The notes under the pieces are model-generated. The model saw only the letters and a program-made list of their open reading frames with translations. It was not told the origin of the DNA and ran no database searches. Positions 36,984 to 47,494 of a DNA stretch of 64,000 nucleotides are shown one piece after another. The DNA comes from Bacteroides sp. (lineage in GTDB: Bacteria > Bacteroidota > Bacteroidia > Bacteroidales > Muribaculaceae). Within the stretch, counting starts at the first letter, position 1; every line of letters begins with the position of its first letter. The stretch lies in the NCBI GenBank assembly GCA_014802435.1, contig JAAVCG010000005.1:62001-126000 (forward strand), in the 5' to 3' direction. The position numbers were made by a program, and so were the translations under genes.

Positions 36984-37961
36984 TGACCAGCGGGTTTTGC
37001 GGCAGAGGAAGTATTTTACGAGAATATTGGGCCGGTTGGCAATGAGGTTTTCTTTGGCGTTTGTCGGGATTACATCCGGCGCCATTTTCCTGTAGTCATT
37101 ATGGGCGCGGAGAATCGCTTTGGCGTCAGCAAAATTGAAAGTAATGACTGATTTAGCCCAGGCAATGGTGTCTAAAAGCCTGCGGCGGAACAGGATTTTT
37201 TTGCGGTCAGAGTCCGGGAGGTTCTTATGGAGCAGAAGCAGATTATTGCGAAAGTTGAGATAGGTTTTTCGGGGATTTCCCATCGGGAGGGAGCCTCCGC
37301 CAAGGTGCATCACCTCTGATTCCGGGCAGACCCAGATTGAATGACCGCTGAGCCGAATGCGCCAGCAAAGGTCAATTTCCTCCATATGGGCGAAAAAGGA
37401 AGCGTCAAGACCGCCAACCTCCTTGTATAGCTCCGTGCGGACCATCAGGGCGGCTCCCGTGGCCCAATCTATCTCCATTGGTGTCTGATACTGTCCCGAG
37501 TCGGTTTCAACAGTGCCGAAAATTCGGCCGCGACAATAGGGATAGCCATAGCGGTCAATAAATCCGCCGCAGGCCCCCGCATACTCAAACTTTTCCGGGT
37601 AATGCCAGCTGAGAATCTTTGGCTGGCAGGCTCCACATTCAGGGTGAGTCTCCATGAATTGAAGCAGGGCGGTGTCCCAGCCTTTGCGCGGTGCTACGTC
37701 TGAGTTGAGCAGGATGGTGTATTTTGATTCTATCTGCTTGATTGCAAGGTTGTAACCCTCGGCAAATCCATGGTTTTTGTCAAACCGGATAAGAGGGAGT
37801 CCCATCCATCTGACATAGTCACATGAACCGTCGGTTGAGCCATTGTCGGCAACTATTATTTCGCTGATTTCCAGGTCAGAGGCGTCAAGAACCCGGGGCA
37901 GAAATTCCTTGAGCAGGTTCAGGCCGTTCCAGTTGAGGATTACTACGGAGATAGGTTTCAT
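36954..37961 (-). CDS. GT2 family glycosyltransferase
   Basis: 335 residues. GT-A fold start SVVILNWNGLNLLKEFLP, IIVADNGSTDGSCDYV, the donor-site LLNSDVAPRKGWD and the acceptor-side HMEEIDLCWRIRLSGHSIW. Similar to rhamnosyl- and other O-antigen-type transferases; sugar and acceptor are unknown. The stop-to-start overlap with mtaB is 4 bp. Confidence 0.88.
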   Translation of the reverse strand: MKPISVVILNWNGLNLLKEFLPRVLDASDLEISEIIVADNGSTDGSCDYVRWMGLPLIRFDKNHGFAEGYNLAIKQIESKYTILLNSDVAPRKGWDTALLQFMETHPECGACQPKILSWHYPEKFEYAGACGGFIDRYGYPYCRGRIFGTVETDSGQYQTPMEIDWATGAALMVRTELYKEVGGLDASFFAHMEEIDLCWRIRLSGHSIWVCPESEVMHLGGGSLPMGNPRKTYLNFRNNLLLLHKNLPDSDRKKILFRRRLLDTIAWAKSVITFNFADAKAILRAHNDYRKMAPDVIPTNAKENLIANRPNILVKYFLCRKTRWSSLKISNKSR

Positions 37962-39247
37962 TCAATGACTGTGCCGGAGAATTTGTCGCCCTCCGGCGAG
38001 AGTTTTTCAAGTTTAACGTTGACCACTTTGTTGGCTAAATCGGGGCGCACTTCCGTGAGCTCTACCCGGAGGTAATTATCAGTAAATCCACCTGATTTGC
38101 CATGGTTTACGTGCTCAATGAGGACCGGGCGGACCGTCCCCTCAAACGGGCGGCTGAACTCTATCAGGGCGCGCTGACTCTCTTCGAGCATCAGTTCCAG
38201 GCGTCGGCGCTTCTCCTCAGGAGCAACGACATAGTCAATCTCGCGGAGGGCTCGGGTGCCGGGACGTTCGGAATAGGGGAAGACGTGGAGGCGCGAAATG
38301 GGGAGCGATTTGACGAAGTTAAGGCTCTCCTCAAAAAGTTCCGGAGTTTCGCCTCGGGAGCCGACAATCAGGTCTACGCCGATGAATGCATGAGGAATCA
38401 AGCGGCGAATCCGTGTAATTTTTTCGGCAAAAAGCTTGGTGTCATAGTGGCGCCGCATCAGTTTGAGAACCTCGTCAGAGCCGGCTTGCAGGGGAATATG
38501 GAAGTGGGGCATAAACCGCGGTCCGGCAGCGACGATGTCAATAATTTCGTCGGTCAGGAGGTCAGGCTCAATTGAGCTTATGCGGAAGCGGTCAATTCCC
38601 TCTACGCGGTTGAGGGCCTCGACGAGGTCAGAGAAGTTCTTATCGGTTCCATGTCCGAAATCGCCGATGTTTACTCCGGTCAGGACTATTTCCTTTCCTC
38701 CTTCAGCGGCCACCTGTTGGGCCATCTCAACTAATTGGCTGATAGAGCCGGAGCGGGAGCGTCCGCGGGCGGCGGGAATGGTGCAATAAGAGCAAAAATA
38801 GTTGCAACCATCCTGCACCTTAAGGAAATAACGGGTGCGGTCGCCTCGCGAACATGAGGGCATGAATTCCCTTAATTCCTTTGAGGGGACCACCGGGTTC
38901 ATCCGGTCAATAATTCCGGCGCAATAGTCGGCAATGCGGAGCTTATCATTGATTCCGGCAACGAGCGCCACTCCGGGGAGCGACGCAACTTCAACGGGCT
39001 GCAACTGAGAGTAGCAGCCCGTCACTATGATTTTAGCTTGCGGAAATCGATTGTTGAGCGAGCGAATGAGGCGCCGACATTTGCGGTCAGCCTCAGCCGT
39101 GACCGAGCAGGTATTGACGATGCAGAAGTCAGGTTGCTCGCCCGGGGCAATGCGCGTGATGCCTCGCTGAGCCATCAGCTGCGCAATGCTTCCGGTTTCT
39201 GCAAAATTGAGTTTACACCCAAGGGTGGAAAATAGAGCTTTACTCAC
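37958..39247 (-). CDS. mtaB: tRNA ms2t6A37 methylthiotransferase MtaB
   Basis: 429 residues with a GTG start that overlaps the GH20 stop by 8 bp. N-terminal UPF0004 domain with Cys in STLGCKLNFAET, NTCSVTAEADRK and TGCYSQ; radical SAM CxxxCxxC in CNYFCSYCTIPAARGRSRS; C-terminal TRAM domain. It adds a methylthio group to t6A37 of tRNA. Length and motifs fit MtaB rather than MiaB or RimO. Confidence 0.92.
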   Translation of the reverse strand: MSKALFSTLGCKLNFAETGSIAQLMAQRGITRIAPGEQPDFCIVNTCSVTAEADRKCRRLIRSLNNRFPQAKIIVTGCYSQLQPVEVASLPGVALVAGINDKLRIADYCAGIIDRMNPVVPSKELREFMPSCSRGDRTRYFLKVQDGCNYFCSYCTIPAARGRSRSGSISQLVEMAQQVAAEGGKEIVLTGVNIGDFGHGTDKNFSDLVEALNRVEGIDRFRISSIEPDLLTDEIIDIVAAGPRFMPHFHIPLQAGSDEVLKLMRRHYDTKLFAEKITRIRRLIPHAFIGVDLIVGSRGETPELFEESLNFVKSLPISRLHVFPYSERPGTRALREIDYVVAPEEKRRRLELMLEESQRALIEFSRPFEGTVRPVLIEHVNHGKSGGFTDNYLRVELTEVRPDLANKVVNVKLEKLSPEGDKFSGTVIE

Positions 39248-41243
39248 TGATGAAGTTTTGAACTTTCAGGTTAGAGATCTGCGAGTTGAAGTTTCCGGCT
39301 TGGGTCAGCGGGAAGAAGAGAGTGCGTACCTGCGCCATTTTCCGTTTGGCTTCCTTGCTGTCGCCTTCAACATGGTAAATCCAGCTGACACCCAGATCAT
39401 CAACGAGTTTGCCGTTGACATAGAGCTTGGTGTTAGTGTTGGTTCCGGTGAGTTTCACATGGAGTTTCTCGCCGGGAAGAATGTTTTGGCGGAAGGTGTT
39501 GAGGTGACCTTCACGGCTGAATGCCATTTGTCCGCTGATGGGGTCAGAGAGCCAGAATGTAGCATTGGGGCTTTCAAAGAGCTTGGTGCCAAGTTGTTCG
39601 CCGGCGCCAACAATGTCAAATTCAATCGTGTACGGATAACCGATTTCCTCAATGGCCATTTTTTGACCGGGGGTAACGGAGGCCGATTCCAGTACGGTAA
39701 TGGGTTCAAGGCCGAACTGAGCCAGATAATTCACTCCGGGAGCCTCAGAGAGATGCTTGCTTTGGCTGTCAAATTCCTCGTAGGGCACGGTCACTTTGTC
39801 AGCGCTCCAGGTCTTGGCGGCCATAGTGGGGAGAGCGCTCATTACTCGGTGATGGATGTCCTTGACGGTGATGCCGTTATTAGGATGGTCATTCCATACG
39901 GCAAACATGCCTCCTTCAATCTGATTGATGGTGTCGCCGGTGAAGACAACTCCGCCGATGTTGGCAGGAGTCCAGTTATTATAAAGCATCTGAGTGTTCA
40001 GATAGTCATAATAATATCCGGCGCCGGGCACAATGTAGACGTAACCGTCAGGGATAGAGACCATGCGGAAGCCCTGCTGTATCATGTCGCGGGGCTTGGC
40101 GTAGCCATTGCTCCAACCATACATGAGCACTCCTTCGCTCTGAACGGGAGTCTGACCTTTGGCATGGGTCAATGAGCCCCAGATTACGGGTTCTTTGCCG
40201 TGGTTTTTAGTGAAGGTGATGTAGCGGTCCGTAAAGGCGCGGAATTGTTCCATGGTCAGAGAGTCGCCCTGATATTCATCAGTGCCGATATGGAATCTGC
40301 GGCCGGAAAACACGGGGTCTTCGCCTCCAATGTATTCTTCAAGGAGGGTTTCAAGGAATTCATGAGTTTCGGGCTTGTTGATGTCGAGATGGTCACGTCC
40401 GTTGCGTCCGGTGCTTGCAATTTCGGGTTTCAGGCGCGTAAAGGCGAGTGAGTGAGCCGGGATGTCGATTTCAGGGATGATTTCAACTCCCTTGGAAGCG
40501 GCATAGGCAACGAAGTCACGGTATTCCTGTTTGGTGTAAGAGCCGTCGCGTGCGGTCAGCTCGGGGAAATTGCTGCTTTCCATGCGGAATGCGGCCTGAG
40601 TCTTGTCCCAATCGTTATCGTAATGATACTTGAAGCCGTTGTCATTCAGATGGACATGGAGGGTGTTCATCTTGTAATATGACATGGCGTCAACCAGGGC
40701 ATACAGATAGTCCATCGGAATATACTTTCGTCCGCAGTCAATCAGGAAACCGCGGAGCGCAAATTCGGGCGAGTCATTGATAACGCCGACGGGGAGCGAG
40801 AGATCGCCGGAAAGTTCGCTCATCTGCAGGAGGGTGCGGGTTGCCCAGAAGAGACCCTGCTCGGTAGGAGCGGTGACAACTACTCCGGCGGGAGTTATGG
40901 CGATTGAATAAGATTCAGCTTTAGCTTTCTTGTCAGGCTTGATTTTGAGGGTAATGTCTCCTTTTTTAGCCTTTACTCCGGGCGCGGCGGCAATGCTTGA
41001 GCCGGTCAGAGTCGTATAGTCCTGGCTGAGCATCTGAGCGATGCGTGCGGCAGCCGGGTCCTTGGCATCAGTAACTATGCGGGAGGAAGAAGAAGGAATG
41101 AATTTACCTTTACCGCCTTTCCAGGTCGATACTTCCGGCACGGTAAAAGGTTTGGCGTTGACATCAGCCAACGCAGGAGTTGCACAAAAGGCTACACCGC
41201 AACACATTACGGCGGCTTTGATGAATGAATTTGTGAAGCTCAT
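39240..41243 (-). CDS. GH20 β-N-acetylhexosaminidase, secreted
   Basis: About 667 residues from the ATG at 41243 (MSFTNSFIKAAVMCCGVAFC, signal peptide); the longer frame upstream runs through the promoter. GH20b N-terminal domain, then the TIM barrel with YKMNTLHVHLNDN and the catalytic Asp-Glu pair in FHIGTDEYQGD, and a C-terminal region with SPNATFWLSD-like β-sandwich sequence that may bind glycans. It removes terminal GlcNAc/GalNAc from host glycans or peptidoglycan fragments. Confidence 0.92.
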   Translation of the reverse strand: MSFTNSFIKAAVMCCGVAFCATPALADVNAKPFTVPEVSTWKGGKGKFIPSSSSRIVTDAKDPAAARIAQMLSQDYTTLTGSSIAAAPGVKAKKGDITLKIKPDKKAKAESYSIAITPAGVVVTAPTEQGLFWATRTLLQMSELSGDLSLPVGVINDSPEFALRGFLIDCGRKYIPMDYLYALVDAMSYYKMNTLHVHLNDNGFKYHYDNDWDKTQAAFRMESSNFPELTARDGSYTKQEYRDFVAYAASKGVEIIPEIDIPAHSLAFTRLKPEIASTGRNGRDHLDINKPETHEFLETLLEEYIGGEDPVFSGRRFHIGTDEYQGDSLTMEQFRAFTDRYITFTKNHGKEPVIWGSLTHAKGQTPVQSEGVLMYGWSNGYAKPRDMIQQGFRMVSIPDGYVYIVPGAGYYYDYLNTQMLYNNWTPANIGGVVFTGDTINQIEGGMFAVWNDHPNNGITVKDIHHRVMSALPTMAAKTWSADKVTVPYEEFDSQSKHLSEAPGVNYLAQFGLEPITVLESASVTPGQKMAIEEIGYPYTIEFDIVGAGEQLGTKLFESPNATFWLSDPISGQMAFSREGHLNTFRQNILPGEKLHVKLTGTNTNTKLYVNGKLVDDLGVSWIYHVEGDSKEAKRKMAQVRTLFFPLTQAGNFNSQISNLKVQNFISE

Positions 41244-41279
41244 AAAAAAGAAAATGATGAATGAATGAAAATTTCTCCA

Positions 41280-41310
41280 CAAAGTTACGAATAATAAATG
41301 GAAAAACAAA
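41280..41310 (-). promoter_or_regulatory. Bacteroidota-type promoter of the GH20 gene
   Basis: Minus strand TTTG (41310-41307), 19 nt, TAACTTTG (41287-41280), with the start codon 36 nt downstream. An excellent consensus match, and it supports the ATG at 41243. Confidence 0.8.
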
Positions 41311-41591
41311 ATACATAATACAAAATACAAAGTAAATGAAAGTGAAAAAGTGAAAAATGAAAAGTGAGGACAAAATACAAAGTAAACAAAAATGAATAAT
41401 TAAAAATGAAAAGTGAGTACAAAATAGAATGTTAACATGATTTCTTATATCAAACTCACGTTACTTTATCATATTTGACGGTTACTGAATTCTAATACTT
41501 GTTCAATTATAGATGGAATTTGCAACACAGCAATAATATAACATCAGTAGCACTGAAAAATTCGGTTACCTACCTAATATGATATGGCCAA
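41311..41591. repeat. Gene-free A-rich stretch with short direct repeats and an inverted-repeat end
   Basis: No gene is visible. It holds repeats of aaaatacaaagtaaa and aaaaatgaaaagtgag (41341-41420). A copy of gatttcttatatcaaactca at 41439-41463 (continuing cgtta) is inverted relative to the copy at 45716-45739. Confidence 0.6.
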
Positions 41592-42755
41592 TTATAATCG
41601 TTTGGGGTTCGTCGTGATATAGTCTTCAAATGGTGGAAGCATAGAAATGCGAGGATGCATATTCCAGCCGCGAAGTTCCGGAATTTCACTTAGTTCTTGT
41701 CCTTCAATGTCAATTATAATCCAACGGCCGTCTGTAGTCGTTGCAAAAGCAGTCTGCTCATCGTAGAACGGACGGATATAAACGAACGGCGTTGATACAA
41801 TATGTTGACCTTGAAGGTTACATAAATATGTCACATCACCATCTTTTTTACTCAATCTTTCCGCTCCTAACAACCAGATTGGGGCATGATTTTCTGTCAG
41901 AACAGTACCTTCAGTATTGATAACTCTATATATACCTTTATTTGATATTAGCAAGCAAGAATCAACGGCTCCATTGAGTAGCCAACGTCCGGGCATACTG
42001 AAGACCTCTTTTGCGTTAAAGTCCAGCATAACGGTTTTGTCTTTTTTCCACATTGGAAGCAATCCGCAATAGAAAGTTGGTGTTTTGGGTAATGGTGCCT
42101 CATAGTCAAGAAATGATACATTCGCTTTTTGGCGTCCTTTCTTATCTATAATAAAATAATCACCATTATGCGGCTTCTTTACAACGGCATGCCCACAGTT
42201 AAATCTGTATGCTTCAGTAAATCTAGACTTAATGACCTCATTACCCAATGTGTCAACATATCCGTACCCACGACTGGTAGCTATAACAGCATAGCCTTCA
42301 CTGAAATTACGCACAGTCGTTATTGCAGAATCCAGATAAACCTTAAACTCGCCTTTACGGTCAATAATACCAAGCCGATTAGTCTGATCAGCTGCAACGG
42401 TACGACTACATCCTGATGGGAATGGGAATAACTGTGAAAAACCGCCTTTTACCCTATGAATCTCGTTAATAGAGTCTATTGTGAAGATTGTAATATATCG
42501 TCTGGCATTATTGAATACATAAGCACTATTGTCAACGGCGACACTAATCCTCGGATTTGTATTGCGTACTATGCTTCCGTCGTTACGAACCAACTTATAA
42601 TTAAGTGTGTCAAGCAACAGTTTACGGTTAAACGGACCGTCTGCTGCGATCTGATGTGTAACATTAGGCAGTGATTCCGTGAATTCCTCTGCACAAAGAG
42701 TGCATATACTGCATATACTGCATAAAACAAAAAGTAAGGTTATCAGTCTTTTCAT
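41592..42755 (-). CDS. Secreted WG-repeat protein
   Basis: 387 residues with a signal peptide (MKRLITLLFVLCSICSICTL). WG-type repeats are visible, e.g. TNRLGIIDRKGEFKVYLDS, GYGYVDTLGNEVIKSRF and GDYFIIDKKGRQKANVSFL. WG proteins are β-repeat folds of mostly unknown role. It starts 6 nt after the broken barrel gene and is probably co-transcribed with it. AT-richer than the surrounding window. Confidence 0.75.
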   Translation of the reverse strand: MKRLITLLFVLCSICSICTLCAEEFTESLPNVTHQIAADGPFNRKLLLDTLNYKLVRNDGSIVRNTNPRISVAVDNSAYVFNNARRYITIFTIDSINEIHRVKGGFSQLFPFPSGCSRTVAADQTNRLGIIDRKGEFKVYLDSAITTVRNFSEGYAVIATSRGYGYVDTLGNEVIKSRFTEAYRFNCGHAVVKKPHNGDYFIIDKKGRQKANVSFLDYEAPLPKTPTFYCGLLPMWKKDKTVMLDFNAKEVFSMPGRWLLNGAVDSCLLISNKGIYRVINTEGTVLTENHAPIWLLGAERLSKKDGDVTYLCNLQGQHIVSTPFVYIRPFYDEQTAFATTTDGRWIIIDIEGQELSEIPELRGWNMHPRISMLPPFEDYITTNPKRL

Positions 42756-42761
42756 GGATTA

Positions 42762-45673
42762 TTAGCGTTTGGGATTGGCATTGAACCGATAATATATATG
42801 GAATAGTAAATATGATGGGATCACATTGCTGACAGTTTCTGTTCGTGCCTGAGCATTGATAGCATACGTTATATTATTAAGTTGCTGAAGTATATCATAT
42901 GCGTCAAGCACGAATGTTAAGGCTCCTTTAATAATTGATTTACTTATTCGAGCATTCCAAACGAACTCAGTATTATTCAGGCGAGAGTCCAAGAATCCCC
43001 GGCGGGTATATAGAGTTAAATCAGTTGATATCCCCCAATTTCGGGGTAAGTTAACGATCGCCGAGGCTCCATAATTACAAGTCCATGACGTGAAATCGCT
43101 AAAACCGGTGTCTGAACTTGTGTATCGGTTCAAACGGGTATCCGCAAAAGCCGTTAGACGATGTTTTCCAACGTGCCAATTGAGCGACAATTTTTCAGAT
43201 GCGGCAAAACTGTTTACAATATTTTGGGGAGCGACGACTGAAAAATCAATATTCTCTGCGTATGTCCCGATAAGGTCAACGCTGCGATTGTATATTCCCC
43301 GTGTTGTGGTAGTGAAATTAAACTGTCTGTTTTGCCCAAAAGGGAAGAAAAATTCATATGATACGTTTGCTCTCATATTTCCGCCCACATTATAGGTGCG
43401 GTAAGTCTTTTGACCGGTAAGTATATCATAATAATACCCTCGTGCCAGAGCGTTGTGTGTATTGCTATACTCGGCAGAAAATAAATGTTTACGGTTCTTT
43501 TTATCAGTCCGGTCTGCCCGAAACTTCAAGGTGTATATATTTGATGGTGTCAGCCCCGTATTTCCAAGTACCCGATTCAATGGGTCTGTTACCGGGAGAT
43601 CCACCAGATTTATCATTGCCGGGGCAGTGGAGTTGACCAAAGCACTGAGATGATAATTCCATGATTTACGGGTTATACTTTGGAACATAATATTTATAGA
43701 CGCCTGCGGAAGCCAGAAAGTACGGGCTTCGTCTATACTACCTGTTCCCTTATAATATTCAAAATTACGATGCGATGCCGTAACACTTGCATTACACATA
43801 ACAAAAAAAGGTAATCTTTATTAACTTCAAAGCCCACTGAGTGATTGGGAGCTATTCCTACGGTATGCTCCAAAACCCGCTCTTTACTTATGTAACTATT
43901 GTAAATATCCAACTCCGGCAGGGCCTGCGTCATTGAAGGTAAAGTTTCCTTAAAAGCGTAACCGGCAAGTTCATCGAGAAGATATAATTCCGAAGTTTGG
44001 GTCTGCGCCATATGATGAACCTCATACCATATGGGCAATTGAATCATATGACATTGCAGATATTTCGTATAAGATACCCTTCCGGTCAGATTTAACGTAT
44101 GGTCAGGATAGTTTTTGAAATACTGAGATAGCTTTGCCGAGGGAATAGCAATTTGGCCTTCATTCTGCTCAAATCTATTCTGCCGCTCGGATTCACTGTG
44201 GTTATAATTTCCGGATAAAATAAGTGACACGAGATTACTATTTGACATTTTTAAGTCCGCTTTTGCTCTTATCCCTCCCTTATATTCCTTGCCGGTTGAC
44301 ATCCATTCACGCATATCACGATTAAGCATAATCGACACCAAATCAGGAGCCAATTCGTAAATCTGCTGTACACGACTGCGTGAAATCGCCGCTATTTTCT
44401 CATTAAAAGTAGCACTCACAGAATTTCCTTCACTATTGTTTTTTCGATAAGTAAATGATGGTGTCACCGTAATGTTAGCATTACGCCCTAACTTTGCGAA
44501 AGCAGTATGTTTTGTATTGATATCAAAGCTTTTATTCCAGCCGTTCTGCCATAAATAGTCAAACGTATTGCCGGTGGAAAGAAAATTTTCCCGCACACTC
44601 GTAACGTTCTTATTTACCGCATTATGCAGAGCGTCAACATTGCCTTTGAGTTCCCAAGCATCATTTGAACCTTTAACAAAGTATGTAAATCCCCCGTTTT
44701 CTCGTTTCGAAACACCTTCTCCCATTTGACTGCTGGACCACGCACCATCCTTGGCACCTGGAGTGGACGCATCGCTTAAATTATTTGCACCTCCAAACAA
44801 AGTAACACTGACATTATCGGAAAACCACATTCCGAAAAGCTTTCCAAGATAACGGTCATGTGTACCACAACCAGCTTCAGCATTGAGAATCCATCCGTTT
44901 GAATACTGGCGTTTTAATCTCACATCCATAACATGAGTTTTATCGCCCGTATCTACACCCATGAGTTCATCTCGTCGCCCGGATTTATCATATACTGCGA
45001 TGTCTTTTACTGTATATGCAGCTAAATTCTGTAACATCAACTCTTTTTTGCCATTAAACAGGTCTTTCCCGTTGAGTAGCAGATTATCAACACGCTGTCC
45101 GTCACAATATATCACGCCGTTACTCCGCAACTCGACACCGGGCATCTGCTCAAGAAGAGCGTCAAGAGTTGAACCTTCAGCCAACACAAAAGCGTCAGCA
45201 TTGTAAATCAACGTATCGCCTTTATTGTAAAACATTACTTTGGAAGCCGTCACAGTTACTTCCTGTAATCTATTCTCCCTATGAGTATTCATATATACAT
45301 CGGGATATTGAACCGGACTTTTCATATCCGGTGTACGTTGCAGAGTGACCCACTCAGTATCATACTTGTCACTTTCAACCATGCGCTTTCGACCATTATC
45401 TCCCTGAACCATTTCTGTGCCGATAATCTCTAAAACATACTCCTGTCTATCATCCGCCCCAATTATTACGTTCAGGATTCCTCGGCTATTCTCATTCGCG
45501 AAAACATTAGTAACGAAAGTTGTCGCGGAATCTCCACGTAAGTATAGTTTACCTTTTGCATTTATAGCGTGACGAGTTAATGCGTCCTTCACTGGGACTT
45601 GAAAGACGAACTGGGCTAAACACGCTACAACTGATAACAAAAGTATTATTCCAAAACAAAGAAATCGCTTCAT
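42762..45673 (-). pseudogene. TonB-receptor-like outer membrane barrel (OMP5), broken by a frameshift at T7
   Basis: The first part (ATG 45673; MKRFLCFGIILLLSVVACLA signal, regulatory domain, LQEVTVTASKVMFYNKGDT, plug with EGSTLDALLEQMPGV and LLLNGKDLFNGKKE) runs to about 43805 and then leaves frame. The rest (VMCNASVTASHRNFEYYKG to YYRFNANPKR at 42762) is in the next frame. The break coincides with seven T on the coding strand (43802-43808); an eighth T would rejoin the frames into one protein of about 970 residues. Distant paralogue of OMP0-4 but without the LDIKPK ending and without a precursor gene upstream. It may be a sequencing error, a pseudogene or slippage control. Confidence 0.8.
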
Positions 45674-45691
45674 GGTATTATATTTTTTTTG

Positions 45692-45699
45692 CAAAGTTA
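45692..45699 (-). promoter_or_regulatory. -7 promoter element of the OMP5 gene
   Basis: TAACTTTG on the minus strand ends 19 nt before the ATG at 45673. It lies over the earlier in-frame ATG (45694), which is therefore unlikely to be the start. No convincing -33 TTTG is seen. Confidence 0.55.
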
Positions 45700-45715
45700 C
45701 ACATTTTTTTTAATT

Positions 45716-45961
45716 TAACGTGAGTTCATATAAGAAATCGCAATTCTGTAATAAAACAATCAGCCATTTAGTAATAAACTAAGTGGCTGTTTAGTCAGTT
45801 AATGATGCACTGAAGAATATAGCTCAAAATGAACACTCAAGACATCGGTCGTTTAGTAACTTTTGCTGCTTACTGTCTCTTCCCAAAGAAGCCTTCTATT
45901 TCTCTTGTATTTGTGACAGACAATCAGATGACTTTATTCTGATTTCTTATATTGACTCACG
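45716..45961. mobile_element. 246-bp segment with imperfect terminal inverted repeats (possible MITE or IS remnant)
   Basis: cgtgagttcatataagaaatc (45719-45739) and gatttcttatattgactcac (45941-45960, then g) are inverted repeats with two mismatches. Inside, cagccatttagt and actaagtggctg form a further 12-bp stem (one mismatch) near 45760-45792. There is no coding sequence. A third copy of the end sequence lies at 41439-41463, 4.3 kb away. No family recognised. Confidence 0.5.
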
Positions 45962-46008
45962 AAATGTTAGGTGTAAATAAGTGGGGAGGAGAGAGGAGAG
46001 TGAGTTGG

Positions 46009-47484
46009 TTAGTGGGTGGTGAGGCGGGTAGCGGCTTTGCCCAGGAGCAGGAGCAGGAATAGTAGGGCGGGGATTAGGAGCAGCCCGTAAATCTCCTTGC
46101 AGGATATAATCAATGCCTGCGCCTGTGCTGAGCCAAGAAGACTGAGCGAGGGGAGCCCGTCGGTAAGCATAGTGAGGTTTTTAGCCATCGTATGCTTGAG
46201 CAATTCTCCAATGATTGCCGGGCCGAGGGTAGCGCCCATAACCGCGCCGGTAAATCCATTGACAACCAAGGCCTGAGGGAACACCATAAACGGCAATCCG
46301 CTCTGAATAATCGAGGTCAGGAAGACAATAGAGATCGTGACCGAGGCAAACCCACGCATAAATAGCGGCAACGCAAGCTGTTGCTTCTCAAGATTAACGT
46401 CGATATAGAAGTAGAACCAGCCGAGATAGGCCGCAAGGAAGGCGAATCCAATGATGGTCATTGGCAGATAGCCCCATTTTTTGCGGGAGAAAGTCAGATA
46501 AGTAAAAGCGCATCCGGCCAGGATTCCGGCGAAGACATACCAGTTGAGGTCAATCAGATTGGTTTCGTCAAACCCGAGAATCGAGGCGGCATAAGAGTGC
46601 TCGATGACATGCTCGGTGCCAAGCAGAGTGAAGAAAATCAGATAGATTACAGAAGCGCGGACAACGTTACGGTTAGTCATGGCGGGCCATGAAATGTAGG
46701 GGTGGCGCAGATAGCCGGCACGCACCAGGTTGATTGCCAGGCAGGCAAATCCAATGAGGGAGGCAATGCAGATTTCGGGCGAGTCATACCAGTCATAATA
46801 ATTGCCGTAGACGCAAACGTAGGTGAATGCAAGCATGAATCCGGCCCAGAGGAATGCCCCTAACCAGTCAATCCCCAGCAGGGGAATGAACAGGTGAGGT
46901 TTAACGGGGCGCAGGAGAATCTGAATCAGTAAAATCATCAGGGCCAGCGATCCAATCATGATCAGATGCATCAGCTCCCAGTCAAGATGGAAAGCAGAAT
47001 AGATTGCTGCTATTCCACTCAACTGAATGACGGATTCAACAATCAGATAGACATAGCAGAAAAAGACAGACATGTCTCTTGTCGGGGTAAGCCATAGCTG
47101 AATCGTTGAGTTGCAGGCAAATGTAGCTTGCATGCGGAAGAATCCGGCAATGAGGCAGGTTGCCACCAGGACGGCAACGGAGTCTGTCACCGAGCAGATT
47201 ATCAGGGAGATAATCAGGACAGCGGCACAAACCAGGAGCTGGGAGTAAGTTGAAAAGCGAAATTTGATGCGAAACATGACCGCGAAGTTGATTGCCAAGC
47301 CAATGAGCGAGGCATAACCGGCCATCAGGATATCCTCCTGCATCAGTCCCGTGGTGCCGACCATATCTGATGCCGCAGCAAGATAGAGTCCGCCTGAAAA
47401 TTGAACGATGATAACGAAGAAAATGAATATCCAGGGCTTCAGCGGTCGTGCAACAAAATTGCGCACATCATGAATATCAAACAT
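46009..47484 (-). CDS. MFS drug efflux permease (EmrB-like)
   Basis: 491 residues with 12-14 predicted membrane segments (starts FIFFVIIVQFSGGLYLAAA, ends LLLIPALLFLLLLLG). It follows HlyD and TolC genes in one operon, so it is the inner-membrane pump of an EmrAB-TolC-like tripartite exporter. Sequence type resembles the Bacteroidota branch of DHA2-like permeases. Substrate unknown. Confidence 0.82.
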   Translation of the reverse strand: MFDIHDVRNFVARPLKPWIFIFFVIIVQFSGGLYLAAASDMVGTTGLMQEDILMAGYASLIGLAINFAVMFRIKFRFSTYSQLLVCAAVLIISLIICSVTDSVAVLVATCLIAGFFRMQATFACNSTIQLWLTPTRDMSVFFCYVYLIVESVIQLSGIAAIYSAFHLDWELMHLIMIGSLALMILLIQILLRPVKPHLFIPLLGIDWLGAFLWAGFMLAFTYVCVYGNYYDWYDSPEICIASLIGFACLAINLVRAGYLRHPYISWPAMTNRNVVRASVIYLIFFTLLGTEHVIEHSYAASILGFDETNLIDLNWYVFAGILAGCAFTYLTFSRKKWGYLPMTIIGFAFLAAYLGWFYFYIDVNLEKQQLALPLFMRGFASVTISIVFLTSIIQSGLPFMVFPQALVVNGFTGAVMGATLGPAIIGELLKHTMAKNLTMLTDGLPSLSLLGSAQAQALIISCKEIYGLLLIPALLFLLLLLGKAATRLTTH

Positions 47485-47494
47485 TTAAGGGGGA

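Noticed and set aside
39186-40175. 329-codon plus-strand open frame over the GH20 gene
   Set aside because: It is antisense to the catalytic region of a clear hexosaminidase and has no recognisable domain.
45692-45694. Earlier start of OMP5 (MQKKYNTMKRF)
   Set aside because: This ATG lies within the TAACTTTG promoter element, so it would not be in the transcript; the ATG at 45673 begins a proper signal peptide.
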